Assembly (NCBI GenBank): GCA_037043455.1
Contig: JAWPHD010001438.1
Coordinates: forward strand, 248,001 to 312,000
Length of the DNA stretch: 64,000 bases
From: Cyrtodaria siliqua
Taxonomy: Eukaryota > Mollusca > Bivalvia > Adapedonta > Hiatellidae
Reading direction: 5' to 3'
Below, in pieces: positions 1 through 15,000 of this stretch (position 1 is its first letter; the number at the start of each line of letters is the position of its first letter). The notes beneath the pieces are model-generated. The model was not told the DNA's origin and searched no databases. It was given only the letters and a program-made list of their open reading frames with translations. A program made the translations under genes and the position numbers.

Positions 1-86
1 TGCTGTTACTGACGCCATCAAGTCTTCGGTTAATGAAAATAATTTTGGTGGATTTGATGTCGATCCAGGAAGTATCAGCAACACAG
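1..86 (+). CDS. Mucin exon: C-terminal part of the first SEA domain (partial)
   Basis: Reads AVTDAIKSSV then NNFGGFDVDPGSISNT and ends in phase 1 before gtatac. It aligns with the third SEA exon of the later modules (for example 4799-4944) and diverges from them more than they diverge from each other. It shows that at least one more module lies upstream of the window. Confidence 0.8.
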
Positions 87-3000
87 GTATACATTTGTTA
101 TAATTAAACATGTAAAAACATGTACTTAGTACGAAAAATACAACAAAATTAGATAAAAGTGGTCGATGGAATTAGCTAAGCTATAAAAAATATCAAAATT
201 TTATGGGAAAAATCCCAAATGTGACAAAAGTCACGAAAAAAAGACAAGATAACGTATAGAAAGGAGCAAACATTAGAAAAGAGACAAAAGAAGAGAAAAG
301 AGGAAAAACATTTAAAAACATTTGCTGGCAAATTGTATATTCTTGAAGCAGCATGAAGGACAGGTGAGCGATTTGTGTCTCTTAGAGCAGCTTGTCGTTT
401 GATGAAATCGTTAACAGTCAATCATACAGAGTAGGCAATCGTACAGAGTAGGCAATCATACAGAGTATGCAGTCATACAGAATATGCATTGCGTCGATTT
501 TAAAGAACTATTTATACATACTCATGTTCCGGAGACTTGTTCTAAATATCGGATAATATCGGTACGTATCGGTTAAAAAGATAAATACTTTCGCATACTG
601 TTATGTTAACATGTATTACCCTTACACTGCTTTCAAATGTTGACAGTTGCTTTAATAAAATATATTGTATTTCCAGTTCTACCTCCAGCTACGGAGACTT
701 CATCTGTGGTTGCAACATCGTCTTTATCTTCAAGTATTGCATCTACAAGTGTAACTAGCTTACACTCCAGTACATCAAGCATGCAACCAAGTTCGTCTAG
801 CATGCAACCAAGTTCGTCTAGCATGAAACCAAGTTCGTCTAGCATGCAACCAAGTTCGTCTAGCATGCAACCAAGTTCATCTAGCATGCAACCAAGTTCG
901 TCTAGCATGCAACCAAGTTCATCTAGCATGCAACCAAGTTCGTCTAGCATGCACCCAAGTTCATCGTTCATGCAACCAAGTTCGTCTAGCATGCAACCAA
1001 GTTCATCTAGCATGCAACCAAGTTCATCTAGCATGCAACCAAGTTCGTCTAGCATGAAACCAAGTTCGTCTAGCATGCAACCAAGTTCATCTAGCATGCA
1101 ACCAAGTTCGTCTAGCATGCAACCAAGTTCATCGTTCATGCAACCAAGTTCGTCTAGCATGCAACCAAGTTCATCTAGCATGCAACCAAGTTCGTCTAGC
1201 ATGCAACCAAGTTCATCAAGTATGCAACCAAGTTCATCTAGCATGCAACCAAGTTCATCAAGTATGCAACCAAGTTCGTCTAGCATACAACCAAGTTCGT
1301 CCAGCATAGTGTCAAGTATATCTAGTGTTAAGCCAAGTACTTCGTCCGTTATAACGTCTAAAACTGATAGTATGTCTGCGCCATCTTCATCCAGATCGGA
1401 AATGATGTCATCTCATACATCAAGCGTATATCTGACATCATCAATGACTTCATCTAGTGTTACAGTATCGTCAGGAGCAACGCCGTCTTCTACAATATCA
1501 TCATCACATGTAATGACGTCATCACCGACATCATCATCAACTATTGGTAAGTATTGCACACAACTGTATCTTACTCTAAACAGATGGTTCCAGTGTGTTC
1601 TACAACAGAATATTATCTTTAATACAGCCATATACACCTTACTAACCTGTGTATTTATGTTGCATGTGTAAACTTGTCGAGCATGTCACGATGGTATATT
1701 GAGCTTTTGTAAAGGTATTTTACCAATTGTCACAGTGTGTTCGATAACATGATTTGTGAACGGTAATGCAGAGTTGTCATGTCCAACGTCGGGGGTGCAA
1801 ATTATGCTCTCTTACCTTAAAAGCTTAAGAGGTTTTTAAAGGGGACGTAATTTTCGGATGTACTTTCGGAACCGGGCTACAGAGAGCGAAGAGTACCTAA
1901 ACAATGACCGTATTTTATTTCAGCAATCACTCCTACAAGTTCGGCAACTCCGTCTTCGATCAGCGTGACGCCACTGCCGCCTACATATGTTAAAGTGAGG
2001 GGAAGTCTTAAGATTACAGGAGGTGCAATATGGAAATCGGAGTTGGCCGATCCAAATTCGTCGGAGTATGCGAACCTAAAAGCACAGCTTTCCGCTGCTG
2101 TGAGTAACAGATTTATTCATTTTACTTTTTTATCCAAATCTCATGCATACAACAACCACAGACTGTGAACATCTTAAATATACAAAAGGTGAAATTTCGA
2201 CAATATAATTCAGCCACACGAAATTAAATTAATGTTATACTGTGCTGGGGTAGAATGTGTATACTACTATCACATAAATGTAATTAGAACGGAAACGTTT
2301 ATTTGCCATTCATGGGCCATCTTGCAATGAAAAATATATGTCAAAAAAAAATCGAAAGTTAGTAAAATGGTGTTCTATGTGATTTGTATTTTAAATTGTA
2401 GACGACTAGTTCGTAAGGTTGAATATTGCATATGTACTCAATGCATGGAAGCCATTATGTATCGTCTTGTTTAATATCAGGCCATTATCTCACATGGATA
2501 ATGCAGTGAAGGGAAGCAATCAAACAGTGTTTACAAACAGCTGCAATCTTATTATGATGAAACATACTATTAATTGATTTATTCCCTTCAATTTGTCTCC
2601 TTAATTATTATTAATATCTAACTGTTATCTGTATTATATACTCTCGACATAGTATATGAATGTATATATAGTTTATGAATGTATATTGCCACTGGAGCTA
2701 TTTGGTTCCAATTTTCTAATTTGGCTTCAACTTATCTCAGTTGGCGCAAGTGGCGGCGCAAAGAAAAAATATGCCAGAGGGGATCTTGTGCATGAAAGCC
2801 ATTATGTATCATTTTGTTTAATTTCAGCTCAATGCCGCTCTTCAAGGACAGTTTGGGTCTCAATACAAGGGTGTGGACAATGTCACATTTAGGTAGTATG
2901 ATAACTGATGTTTACAGTTGATGCTGTACGTTTATTTACATGACGTCACGCAAACGTCGACTTTATGGGCTTGAACAATCGTAGCCAATAATCCCTGCCA

Positions 3001-6000
3001 CCACACAAATCACGTGAGGATAGCTGATGTCATTTGATTACAAAAAATGGCGATACACTAGGTAAAGCTTGGTACAGCAAAATCCTGCCGTTATCAACCT
3101 TGCAATTGGCAATAACCTCATCACCTTGAAAACATTCAACCTGTTTTGGCCTGGGTCATAGAATTAAATACGTATGTAGGTATATGCTTGGGTGTAATCT
3201 CATTATTAAATTTACGCACAGCTTCTGTAATGTTTTCAACGGAACATTGCATGTTTGTTTACAAGAAACCAAATAACCGGTGTTCATATTCGCTAAAATT
3301 TATTTTTTTGAATAAATGAATTATTTTTGTAACCAAATACCGTTTTTCACAATATTTGTCTATATTATGAACAAAGCAAGTTGAAATATTGACCTAAAAA
3401 ATATTTAACCAAAAAATTAAACTTAGCTGGATGTCAGCTATAAATTTGTGTGTTGGCAGTGGTAACTGTAACATAAAGGGGAAGTAACCAATGCGGGGAG
3501 TTTGGTAAGACATATGCATAATACGGTCTGACTGGCCGAGACTAGGGGTTTGCCTTGGAACGGTCAGTGATAAAAAGGGGCCACTTGGGGTTTACACCAG
3601 GTTCTAGGGTGCTCCAAATCACACTCTTAATCAACTGTCATCCAAATCAAACAGGATAGTGTAAATAAATAAATACCGGCCATGTTATAAAGGCAGCATC
3701 AAGGTAGATGCCAGTTCCTTGTACATCACATTGAATCACAGTGAATGATATAAGTAATGTGCGAAATCATAGAACTAAAACGTGTCTAAGTATTTCTTCA
3801 CAAGTCATGCAATATGAATTTTTTATATAACAAGCTAGGTAGTAGTGAATATTTGCAGGATAACACGTTTAAACAATCTTTATTTCAGTCGCTTTTCCAT
3901 TACACAACACCAATTATAAACAGTCCAGTTGTCCTTTGTTGTCAACATCCGTTTCAAAATGAGCATTGACCATTCACTGGACAATGGACTTTGTGTACTT
4001 ATATTGGTATATTTATAACAAAAGATATATTGAGAAAGATAACCTGAAATGTAATTTTATAAACAGTATATGGATTTATTTTACTATATCGTATCCCTAC
4101 TACCTAGATTGGTATGTAAATATTTTATTTTCCAAGTCTTGTGTAAAAACTACTCAGATATGTGTTAGTTCCAGGATTTGGCAAAATCCCTATATAATTC
4201 AATGTGATTTCCATAGAATATACATGAACCTTAATAGGCAATGTAACTGTAACACAAAGATGGTCATGTACTTATGAATAAAAAAGAACGCCAGGTAAGC
4301 TTAGTTGCGTTTTAATACACTAAACGTAGTAAGGTAAAACAATTCAACCATTGTTTAACGAACAAACCCCCTGTGGTTTTAGCGGATCAAAATAAATATG
4401 TAAATATTCGGCTAATAAGTTATCGTCGATGCTTTTGTATTCATCTTGTACATTGTCGAAACATACTTTGTGTACGTTAAAACACGTTCTTCAAAGCGAT
4501 ATCATGTTTTTCGTGTTTTATTCAACATTTATATCTCATAGCGTCTCCGTTGTAAACCGTCTCTCACCGCTGCGGGTTCGAATCCCACTGGGAGCTCGCC
4601 TTGTAAGTGAGGAAGTGTCGATTCTTACGGATGGCGGGATGTGTGCAGTACTGGTTCAACTCAGGAAAAGTGAGTGGTCTGCATCAACCACAAAAATAAT
4701 TGACCGTCATATATAATCTTACATGTGTTGAAAATGACGTAAAACACCATACAAACAAACAAAACAAACATCAACATTGGTATGTTCTTTCACTACAGGT
4801 CTGGAAGTATCGTGGTAGAGTATACATTAACTTTTGACGCTGACCAGGTCACATCGGATGACGTTACTGGCTCAATCCAGTCTGCGGTTATTTCAAATAA
4901 TTTTGGCGGCCTAGAAGTCGAACAAGGAAGCATCAGCAATGCAGGTACATGCCTTATGTTTATACGTAATGATTATTTGTGCATACGGTTCATGTTTGTA
5001 AACCACAGAGTGACATTAATAAACAGATAGGAAACGTCCTACTGTAACTAATCAAATAACCAAAATATCACGTGGCACCTTAACTTTAACTTCTATCTTC
5101 TCTCTCAATTATTCAGATCTTGATGAGAATACATTCAAAGTTTCCTAGTGAATAACAAAATGGGATTATAATAATGTTTATTTTCAAAATAAAATAAAAA
5201 TATGTTGAGATGTCATCATTTTTCGCTTTTGTCTTAGAAATCAAGGTTTTGACATAGTCAAAGTTTCTGTCAAACTCCTTTTTGCTCTAAATGTAAGAAA
5301 AAGCAAACTACTATCATTGGAAAGAAAATTAAATGTATGATGGGATTTGGCATGAATAAAACTTGTATCTATAAAACTCTTCATGATATGTGTGTTAAAG
5401 TTGGGAGATATTTTGTAAACTGTTCGCACTGTGCCACGTGAAGTTTAGTTAATTTTCGTAGCGTCAAATCTATTTGTTCTTAGGTCTGTGGTGTAAACTT
5501 ACAAATGTAGATAACAAAAGGAGACTTATTTTCCCAATGCTACATTTAAAGCCATGACTGTTATCCTAGCATGTCGATTCTTACACGGGAGGTGTACAGT
5601 ACTGGTTCTACTTAGTTATTTCCAGTCCAACGATATAATTTTCATCTCAACTCTTTGAAGACAAATGTTTTTAAAAAAAAAAAACGGCAAGTGAAATCTG
5701 TACTGATAATGAACATTATTCTGGATTCGCGTGCTATTAACGTGCTCGCGTGCTAATAACGTGCGCGGTTTTCGCGTGAGATTGATATCCGCGAACATGT
5801 TTCATGAACAGATATGGGCAACAGCCATTTTGCAAACATTGAGGTCATAGTTCCAAATTACCCTATATGGAATATTGATTAATATCATTTAAAGCAAATA
5901 AAACCTCTTCAAATGAATGCAAAATCCTTTACTGGTCATGCCATTAAGTATACATATTGTTCATATTTTTTTCTATCAATCAATACATATTCATATTTAT

Positions 6001-9000
6001 AAATATTCCATATATGGTCATTTAGAACTGTGATGTCATAGCTCTCAAAATTGCGGCTTCAATATACGTTACAACAGAACCTTCATTCGATCATATATTT
6101 GTTAACCATCCGATTTTGATAATTCTTTCACACTTCTCCAAGTTTTTCAGAACTACTAATAATAACGATTGAGTATACAATGCCATTACATCGGGTTATC
6201 TCGTCTGTGCCCTCGATGTTTATTGAAGACAAAATGCTCGATGCATGGACCTTTACTGATTATATGACTTGATATTGTTTGTTGTGCGTCCCATGTGCGC
6301 ATCTAGTGTAAACGTGGATATAAAAGTCGAAGAGGAAATGCATCATTCAAGGACCACAGTCAACAGAAAATTAAAAATTAAATTCAAAAGGAGATATAAG
6401 ATGACATTATTATCTCACAGCGTGTTATGTCCTGTAACAGAGGCTGATATTTAGTCCCAATCCAAAACTCGATCCCCCAATTTAAGCTCAACAAAATCTC
6501 CCTAACATAACCGTTAGAATTTATTTTCACCACATTGTTTTCCAGATAGTTTCTTGTTTCCTAAATGAAATTATTATTATATATTCAGTTGTGCCTCGTG
6601 ATACCTCAGCTACAGTGACTACGACATCATCTATGTCGGCAGAAACGTCGATATCCTCAGGTATAGCTTCTACCAGTGACAGTACATCAACCATGACACC
6701 AAGTTCATCTAGCATGCAGCCAAGTTCGTCTACCATGCAACCAAGTTCATCTACCATGCAACCAAGTTCATCTAGCATTCTACCAAGTTCTTCTACCATG
6801 CAACCAAGTTCATCTACCATACAACCAAGTTCATCTAGCATTCTATCAAGTTCTTCTACCATGAAACCAAGTTCATCTACCATGCAACTAAGTTCATCTA
6901 GCATGCAACCAAGTTCATCTAGCATTCTACCAAGTTCTTCTACCATGCAACCAAGTTCATCTACCAGGCAACCAAGTTCATCTAGCATTCTATCAAGTTC
7001 TTCTACCATGCAACCAAGTTCATCTACCATGCAACCAAGTACATCTACCATGCAACCAAGTACATCTATCATGCAACCAAGTTCGGAAGGACCAATCCCA
7101 TCTTATACAATGACATCATCATATGTAATGACGTCATCACCGACATCAACGTCGAGCATGGGTATGTATCCTAATATAACATCTAAAACTGACAGTATGT
7201 CTTCGCCATCTTCATCCAGATCGGAAATGATGTCATCTCATACATCAAGCGTATATCTGACATCATCTTACTCTAAGCAGATGGTTCCAGTGTGTTCTAC
7301 AACAGAATATTATCTTTAATACAGCCATGTACACATTACTAATCTATGGTTTTGTGTTGCATGTGTAAACTTGTCGAGATGTCACGATGACATATTGAGC
7401 TTTTGTTAAGGTATTTTACCAAGTGTCGCATTGTGTTCGATAACATGATTTGTTTCCCCCTAAGGATAATGCAGATTTGTCTTTTCCAAACGTCCGGGGT
7501 GCAAATTATGCTCTCTTACCTCAAAAGAAGGGGTGTACTTTCGGAACTGGGCTATAGAGAGAGAGTACCTAAACAATGACCGTATTTTATTTCAGCAATC
7601 ACTCCTACAAGTTCGGTAACTCCGTCTTCGATCAGCGTGACGCCACTGCCGCCTACATATGTTAAAGTGAGGGGAAGTCTTAAGATTATAGGAGGTGCAA
7701 TATGGAAATCGGAGTTGGCCGATCCAAATTCGGCGGATTATGCGAACCTAAAAGCACAGCTTTCCGCTGCTGTGAGTAACAGTTTTATTCATTTTACTCT
7801 TCTTATCAACTACAGATTATGAACATCTGAAATATACAAAAGAAAAGGAACTCTATAAGCAACTGCTTTCGTTCCGGTCCTGTATCACATTTTGTATTAT
7901 GTACATTTTCACCGATTTTATAAATATTGGAAATAAAATAAGTTTAAACCAAATATACAAAAGGTGAAATTTCGAAAATATAATTTAGCCATATGGAATT
8001 AATGTTATACTCTGCAGGAGTAGAATGTGTATACTACTATCACATAAATATAACCAGAACGGAAACGTTTATTTGCCAATCATGGGCCATCTCTGGCATA
8101 GAAATAACAACGTAACATAATTATATGAATAAATATCAAAAGTTAGTAAAATAGTGTTCTATGCGTTTTGTATTTTAAATTGTAGAGAGTTACTCAGACG
8201 ACTAGTTCGTAAAGCTCAAGAGTATCATATATACTCAATGCATGAAAGCCATTATGTATCGTTTTGTTTAATATCAGGCATTATCTCACATGGATAATGT
8301 AGTGAAGAAAAGCAATCAAACAGTGTTTACAAACAGCTGCAATCTTATTATGATGAAACATACTATTAATTGATTTATTCCCTTCAATTTGTCTCCTTAA
8401 TTATAATTAATATCTAACTGTTATATGTATTATATACTCTCTATACAGTATATGATTATATATATAGTTTATGAATGTATATTGCCACTGAAGCTATTTG
8501 GCTCCAATTTTCCTCATTTGGCTTCAACTTATCTCAGTTGGCGCAAGTGGCGGCGCAAAGAAAAAATAAGCTAGAGGAGATCGTGTGCATGAAAGCCATT
8601 ATGTATCATTTTGTTTAATTTCAGCTCAATGCCGCTCTTCAAGGACAGTTTGGGTCTCAATACAAGGGTGTGGACAATGTCACATTTAGGTAGTATGATA
8701 ACTGATGTTTACAGTTGATGCTGTACGTTTATTTACATGACGTCACGCAAACGTCGACTTTATGGGCTTGAACAATTGTAGCCAATAATCCCTGCCACCA
8801 CACAAATAACGTGAGGATAGCTGATGTCATTTGATTACAAAAAATGCCGATACACTAGGTAAAGCTTGGTACAGCAAACTCCTGCCGTTATCAACCTTGC
8901 AATTGGCAATAACCTTATCACCTTGAAAACATTCAACCTGTTTTGGCCTGGGTCATAGAATTAAATACGTATGTAGGTATATGCTTGGGTGTAATCTCAT

Positions 9001-12000
9001 TATTAAATTTACGCACAGCTTCTGTAATGTTTTCAACGGAACATTGCATGTTTGTTTACAAAAAAACAAATAACCGGTGTTCATATTCGTTGAAATTTAT
9101 TTTTTTGAATAAATAAATTATTTTTGTAACCAGATACCGTTTTTCGCAATATTTGTCTATATTATGAACAAAGCAAGTTGAAATATTGACCTAAAAATAT
9201 TTAACCAAAAAATTAAACTTAGCTGGATGTCAGCTATAAATTTGTGTGTTGGCAGTGGTTACTGTAACAGAAAGGGGAAGTAACCAATGCGGGGAGTTTG
9301 GTAAGACATATGCATAATACGGTCTGGCTGGCCGAGACTAGGGTTTTGCCTTGGAACGGTCAGTGATAAAAAGGGGCCACTTGGGGTTTACACCAGGTTA
9401 TAGGGTGCTCCAAATCACACTCTTATGCCAGTTCCTTGTACATCACATTGAATCACAGTGAATGATATAAGTAATGTGCGAAATCATAGAACTAAAACGT
9501 GTCTAAGTATTTCTTCACAAGTCATGCAATATGAATTCTTTATATAACAAGCTAGGTAGTAGTGAATATTTGCAGGATAACACGTTTAAACAATCTTTAT
9601 TTCAGTCGCTTTTCCATTACACAACACCAATTATAAACAGTCCAGTTGTCCTTTGTTGTCAACATCCATTTCAAAATGTGCATTGACCATTCACTGGACA
9701 ATGGACTTTGTGTACTTATATTGGTATATTTATAACAAAAGATATATTGAGGAAGATAAACTGAAATGTAATTTTATAAACAGTATATGGATTTATTTTA
9801 CTATATCGTATCCCTACTACCTAGATTGGTATGTAAATATTTTATTTTCCAAGTCTTGTGTAAAAACTACTCAGATATGTGTTAGTTCCAGGATTTGGCA
9901 AAATCCCTATATAATTCAATGTGATTTCCATAGAATATACATGAACCTTAATAGGCAATGAACTGTAACACAAAGATGGTCATGTATTTATGAATAAAAA
10001 AGAACGCCAGGTAAGCTTAGTTGCGTTTTAATACACTAAACGTAATTAGGTAAAACAATTCAACCATTGTTTAACGAACAAACCCCATGTGGTTTTAGCG
10101 GATCAAAATAAATATGTAAATATTCGGCTAATAAGGTATCGTCGATGCTTTTGTATTCATCTTGTACATTGTCGAAACATACTCTCTGTACGTTAAAACA
10201 CGTTCTTCAAAGCGATATCATGTTTTTCGTGTTTTATTCAACATTTGTATCTCATAGCGTCTCCGTTGTAAACCGTCTCTCACCGCTGCGGATTCGAATC
10301 CCACTGGGAGCTCGCCTTGTAAGTGAGGAAGTGTCGATTCTTACAGATGGCGGGATGTGTGCAGTACTGGTTCAACTCAGGAAAAGTGAGTGGTCTGCAT
10401 CAACCACAAAAATAATTGACCGTCATATATAATCTTACATGTGTTGAAAATGACGTAAAACACCATACAGACAAACAAAACAAACATCAACATTGGTATG
10501 TACTTTCACTACAGGTCTGGAAGTATCGTGGTAGAGTATACATTAACTTTTGACGCTGACCAGGTCACATCGGATGCCGTTACTGACTCAATCCAGTCTG
10601 CGGTTGATGCAAATAACTTTGGCGGCCTAGAAGTCGAACCAGGAAGCATCAGCAATGCAGGTACATGCCTTATGTTTATACGTAATGATTATTTGTGTTT
10701 ACGGTTCATGTTTGTAAACCACAGAGTGACATTAATAAACAGATAGGAAACGTCCTACTGCAACTAATCAAATAACCAAAATATCACGTGGCACCTTAAC
10801 TTTAACTTCTATCTTCTCTCTCAATTATTTAGATCTTGATGAGAGTACATTCAAAGTTTCCTAGTGAATAACAAAATGGGATTATAATAATGTTTATTTT
10901 CAAAATAAAATAAAAATATGTCATCATTTTTCGCTTTTGTCTTAGAAATCAAGGTTTTGACATAGTCAAAGTTTCTGTCAAACTCCTTTTTGCACTAAAT
11001 GTAAGAAAAAGCAAACTACTATCATTGGAAAGAAAATTAAATTTATGATGGGATTTGGCATGAATAAAACTTGTATCTATAAAACTCTTCATGATATGTG
11101 TGTTATGTGTGTTTAAAGTTGGGAGATATTTTGTAAACTGTTCGCACTGTGCCACGTGAAGTTTAGTTAATTTTCGTAGCGTCAAATCTATTTGTTCTTA
11201 GGTCTGTGGTGTAAACTTACAAATGTAGATAACAAAAGGAGACTTATTTTCCCAATGCTACATTTAAAGCCATGACTGTTATCCTAGCATGTCGATTCTT
11301 ACACGGGAGGTGTACAATAGTGGTTCTACTTAGTTATCTCCAGTCCAACGATATAATTTTCATCTCAACTCTTTGAAGACAAATGTTTTTTAAAAAAAAA
11401 CGGCAGGTGAAATCTGTACTGATAATGAACATTATTCTGGATTCGCGTGCTAATAACGTGCGCGGTTTTCGCGTGAGATTGATATCCGCGAACATGTTTC
11501 ATGAACAGATATGGGCAACAGCCATTTTGCAAACATTGAGGTCATAGTTTCAAATTACCCTATATGGAATATTGATCAATATCATTTAAAGCAAATAAAA
11601 CCTCTTCAAATGAATGCAAAATCCTTTACTGGTCATGCCATTAAGTATACATATTGTTCATATTTTTTTCTATCAATCAATAAATATTCATATTTATAAA
11701 TATTCCATATATGGTCATTAAGAACTGTGATGTCATAGCTCTCAAAATTGCGGCTTCAATATCCGTTTCAACAGAACCTTCATTTGATCATATCTTCTTT
11801 GTTAACCATCCGATTTTGATAATTCTTTCACACTTCTCCAAGTTTTTCAGAACTCCTAATAATAACGATGAGTATACAATGCCATTACATCGGGTTGTCT
11901 CGTCTGTACCCTCGATGTTTATTGAAGACAAAATGCTCGATGTATGGACCTTTACTGATTATATGACTTGATATTGTTTGTTTTGCGTCCCATGTGCCCA

Positions 12001-15000
12001 TCGAGTGTAAACGAGGATATAAAAGTCGAAGAGGAAATGCAGCATTCAAGGACCACAGTCAACAGAAAATTAAAAATTAAATTCAAAAGGAGATATAAGA
12101 TGACATTATTATCTCACAGCGTGTTATGTCCTGTAACAGAGGCTGATATTTAGTCCCAATCCAAAACTCGATCCCCCAATTTAAGCTCAACAAAATCTCC
12201 CTAACATAACCGTTAGAATTTATTTTCACCACATTATTTTCCAGATAGTTTCTTGTTTCCTAAATGAAATTATTATTATATATTCAGTTGTGCCTCGTGA
12301 TACCTCAGCTACAGTGACTCCGACATCATCTATGTCGGCAGAAACGTCGATATCCTCAGGTATAGCTTCTACCAGTGACAGTACATCTACCATGACACCA
12401 AGTTCATCTAGCATGCAGCCAAGTTCGTCTACCATGCAACCAAGTTCATCTACCATGCAACCAAGTTCATCTAGCATTCTACCAAGTTCTTCTACCATGC
12501 AACCAAGTTCTTCTACCATGCAACCAAGTTCATCTACCATGCAACCAAGTTCATCTAGCATGCAACCAAGTTCATCTAGCATTCTACCAAGTTCTTCTAC
12601 CATGCAACCAAGTTCATCTACCAGGCAACCAAGTTCATCTAGTATTCTATCAAGTTCTTATACCATGCAACCAAGTTCATCTACCATGCAACCAAGTACA
12701 TCTAGCATGCAATCGAGTTCGTCTACCATGCAACCAAGTTCATCTACCATGCAACCAAGTACATCTATCATGCAACCAAGTTCGGAAGGACCAATCCCAT
12801 CTTATACAATGACATCATCATATGTAATGACGTCATCACCGACATCAACGTCGAGCATGGGTATGTATCCTAATATAACATCTAAAACTGACAGTATGTC
12901 TTCGCCATCTTCATCCAGATCGGAAATGATGTCATCTCATACATCAAGCGTATATCTGACATCATCTTACTCTAAGCAGATGGTTCCAGTGTGTTCTACA
13001 ACGGAATATTATCTTTAATACAGCCATGTACACGTTACTAATCTGTGGTTTTGTGTTGCATGTGTAAACTTGTCGAGATGTCACGATGACATATTGAGCT
13101 TTTGTTAAGGTATTTTACCAATTGTCGCATTGTGTTTGATAACATGATTTGTTTCCCCCTAAGGATAATGCAGATTTGTCTTTTCCAAACGTCCGGGGTG
13201 CAAATTATGCTCTCTTACCTCAAAAGAAGGGGTGTACTTTCGGAACTGGGCTATAGAGAGAGAGTACCTAAACAATGACCGTATTTTATTTCAGCAATCA
13301 CTCCTACAAGTTCGGTAACTCCGTCTTCGATCAGCGTGACGCCACTGCCGCCTACATATGTTAAAGTGAGGGGAAGTCTTAAGATTATAGGAGGTGCAAT
13401 ATGGAAATCGGAGTTGGCCGATCCAAATTCGTCGGAGTATGCGAACCTAAAAGCACAGCTTTCCGCTGCTGTGAGTAACAGTTTTATTCATTTTACTCTT
13501 CTTATCAACTACAGATTATGAACATCTGAAATATACAAAGAAAGGGAACTCTATAAGCAACTGCTTTCGTTCCGGTCCTGTTTCACATTTTGTATTATGT
13601 ACATTTTCACCGATTTTATAAATATTGGAAATAAAATAAGTTTAAACCAAATATACAAAAGGTGAAATTTCGAAAATATAATTTAGCCATACGGAATTAA
13701 TGTTATACTCTGCAGGAGTAGAATGTGTATACTACTATCACATAAATATAATCAGAACGGAAACGTTTATTTGCCAATCATGGGCCATCTCTGGCATAGA
13801 AATAACAATGTAACATAATTATATGAATAAATATCAAAAGTTAGTAAAATAGTGTTCTATGCGTTTTGTATTTTAAATTGTAGAGAGTTACTCAGACGAC
13901 TAGTTCGTAAAGCTCAAGAGTATCATATATACTCAATGCATGAAAGCCATTATGTATCGTTTTGTTTAATATCAGGCATTATCTCACATGGATAATGTAG
14001 TGAAGAAAAGCAATCAAACAGTGTTTACAAACAGCTGCAATCTTATTATGATGAAAGATACTATTAATTGATTTATTCCATTCATTTTGTCTCCTTAATT
14101 ATAATTAATATCTAACTGTTATATGTATTATAATGTATTCTCATGTAGTATATGAATGTATATATATTTTATGAATGTATATTGCCAATGGAGCTATTTC
14201 GCTCCAATTTTTCTAATTTGGCTCCAACTTATCTCAGTTGGCGCAAGTGGTGGCGCAAAGACTCTGTGCATGAAAGCCATTATGTATCATTTTGTTTAAT
14301 TTCAGTTCAATTCCGCTCTTCAAGGACAGTTTGGGTCTAAATACAAGGGTGTGGACAATGTCACATTCAGGTATTATGATAACTGATGTTTATGCTATCT
14401 GTCACGTAATCTGCGGTGGGTGTGTAATAAAATATCATAATGCTCAGTAATACATGTACAAAAACGAAGCTAGGATCCCATGTGTACGTTGTGAATGTTG
14501 CATGATGGGTATAGATAAAAATCATTAAAAACAAGTACGAGTGATTCCATGTACATGTATATGTATTGCGTGATGCGTATTGTCTTTTGCGTTGCGTATT
14601 CACCTCTCACCAGCTTCACGCTAAATGCATTTAAGCAAACGAAATAACACGGAAGCTGAAATCCTATTTCCCGTAATCACTTGTCTTCAACGATTGTTAT
14701 CTATACTCATAACGCAATACGTATTGTGCACTGCCTACACATGGGATCCTAGCCTAGTGGTGGACTTTTCCGTTCAGCTCGGTATGCTGTCGGAATTACG
14801 TAAACGTTAAAACGTACAGGATTATGGAAATCGACGAGGCGGTTCCGATTGCTTGACGTAGTATGGAGCATTCGCAACATCTCGTACATTGCTTCGCAGC
14901 ATTACTCGAATGTAAATAGAAGGTTTCCATATTGGTTAGGTCGTCACGCCTTAGATTCCCTCCAAAACAAATTTGCATTCAAAATCAAAGTTATAATCCA

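Noticed and set aside
633..1307. Minus-strand ORF of MLDELGC repeats, and similar minus ORFs at 6527-7072, 12226-12603 and 18053-18655
   Set aside because: They mirror the 21-bp coding arrays of the mucin exons. The plus strand has matching splice sites and phases in all modules; the minus strand has none.
1965..2168. Reading the SEA first exon on past 2099
   Set aside because: The gtgagt donor is conserved in three modules, and the phase-0 join to 2828 restores a complete SEA sequence. The read-through has no SEA similarity.
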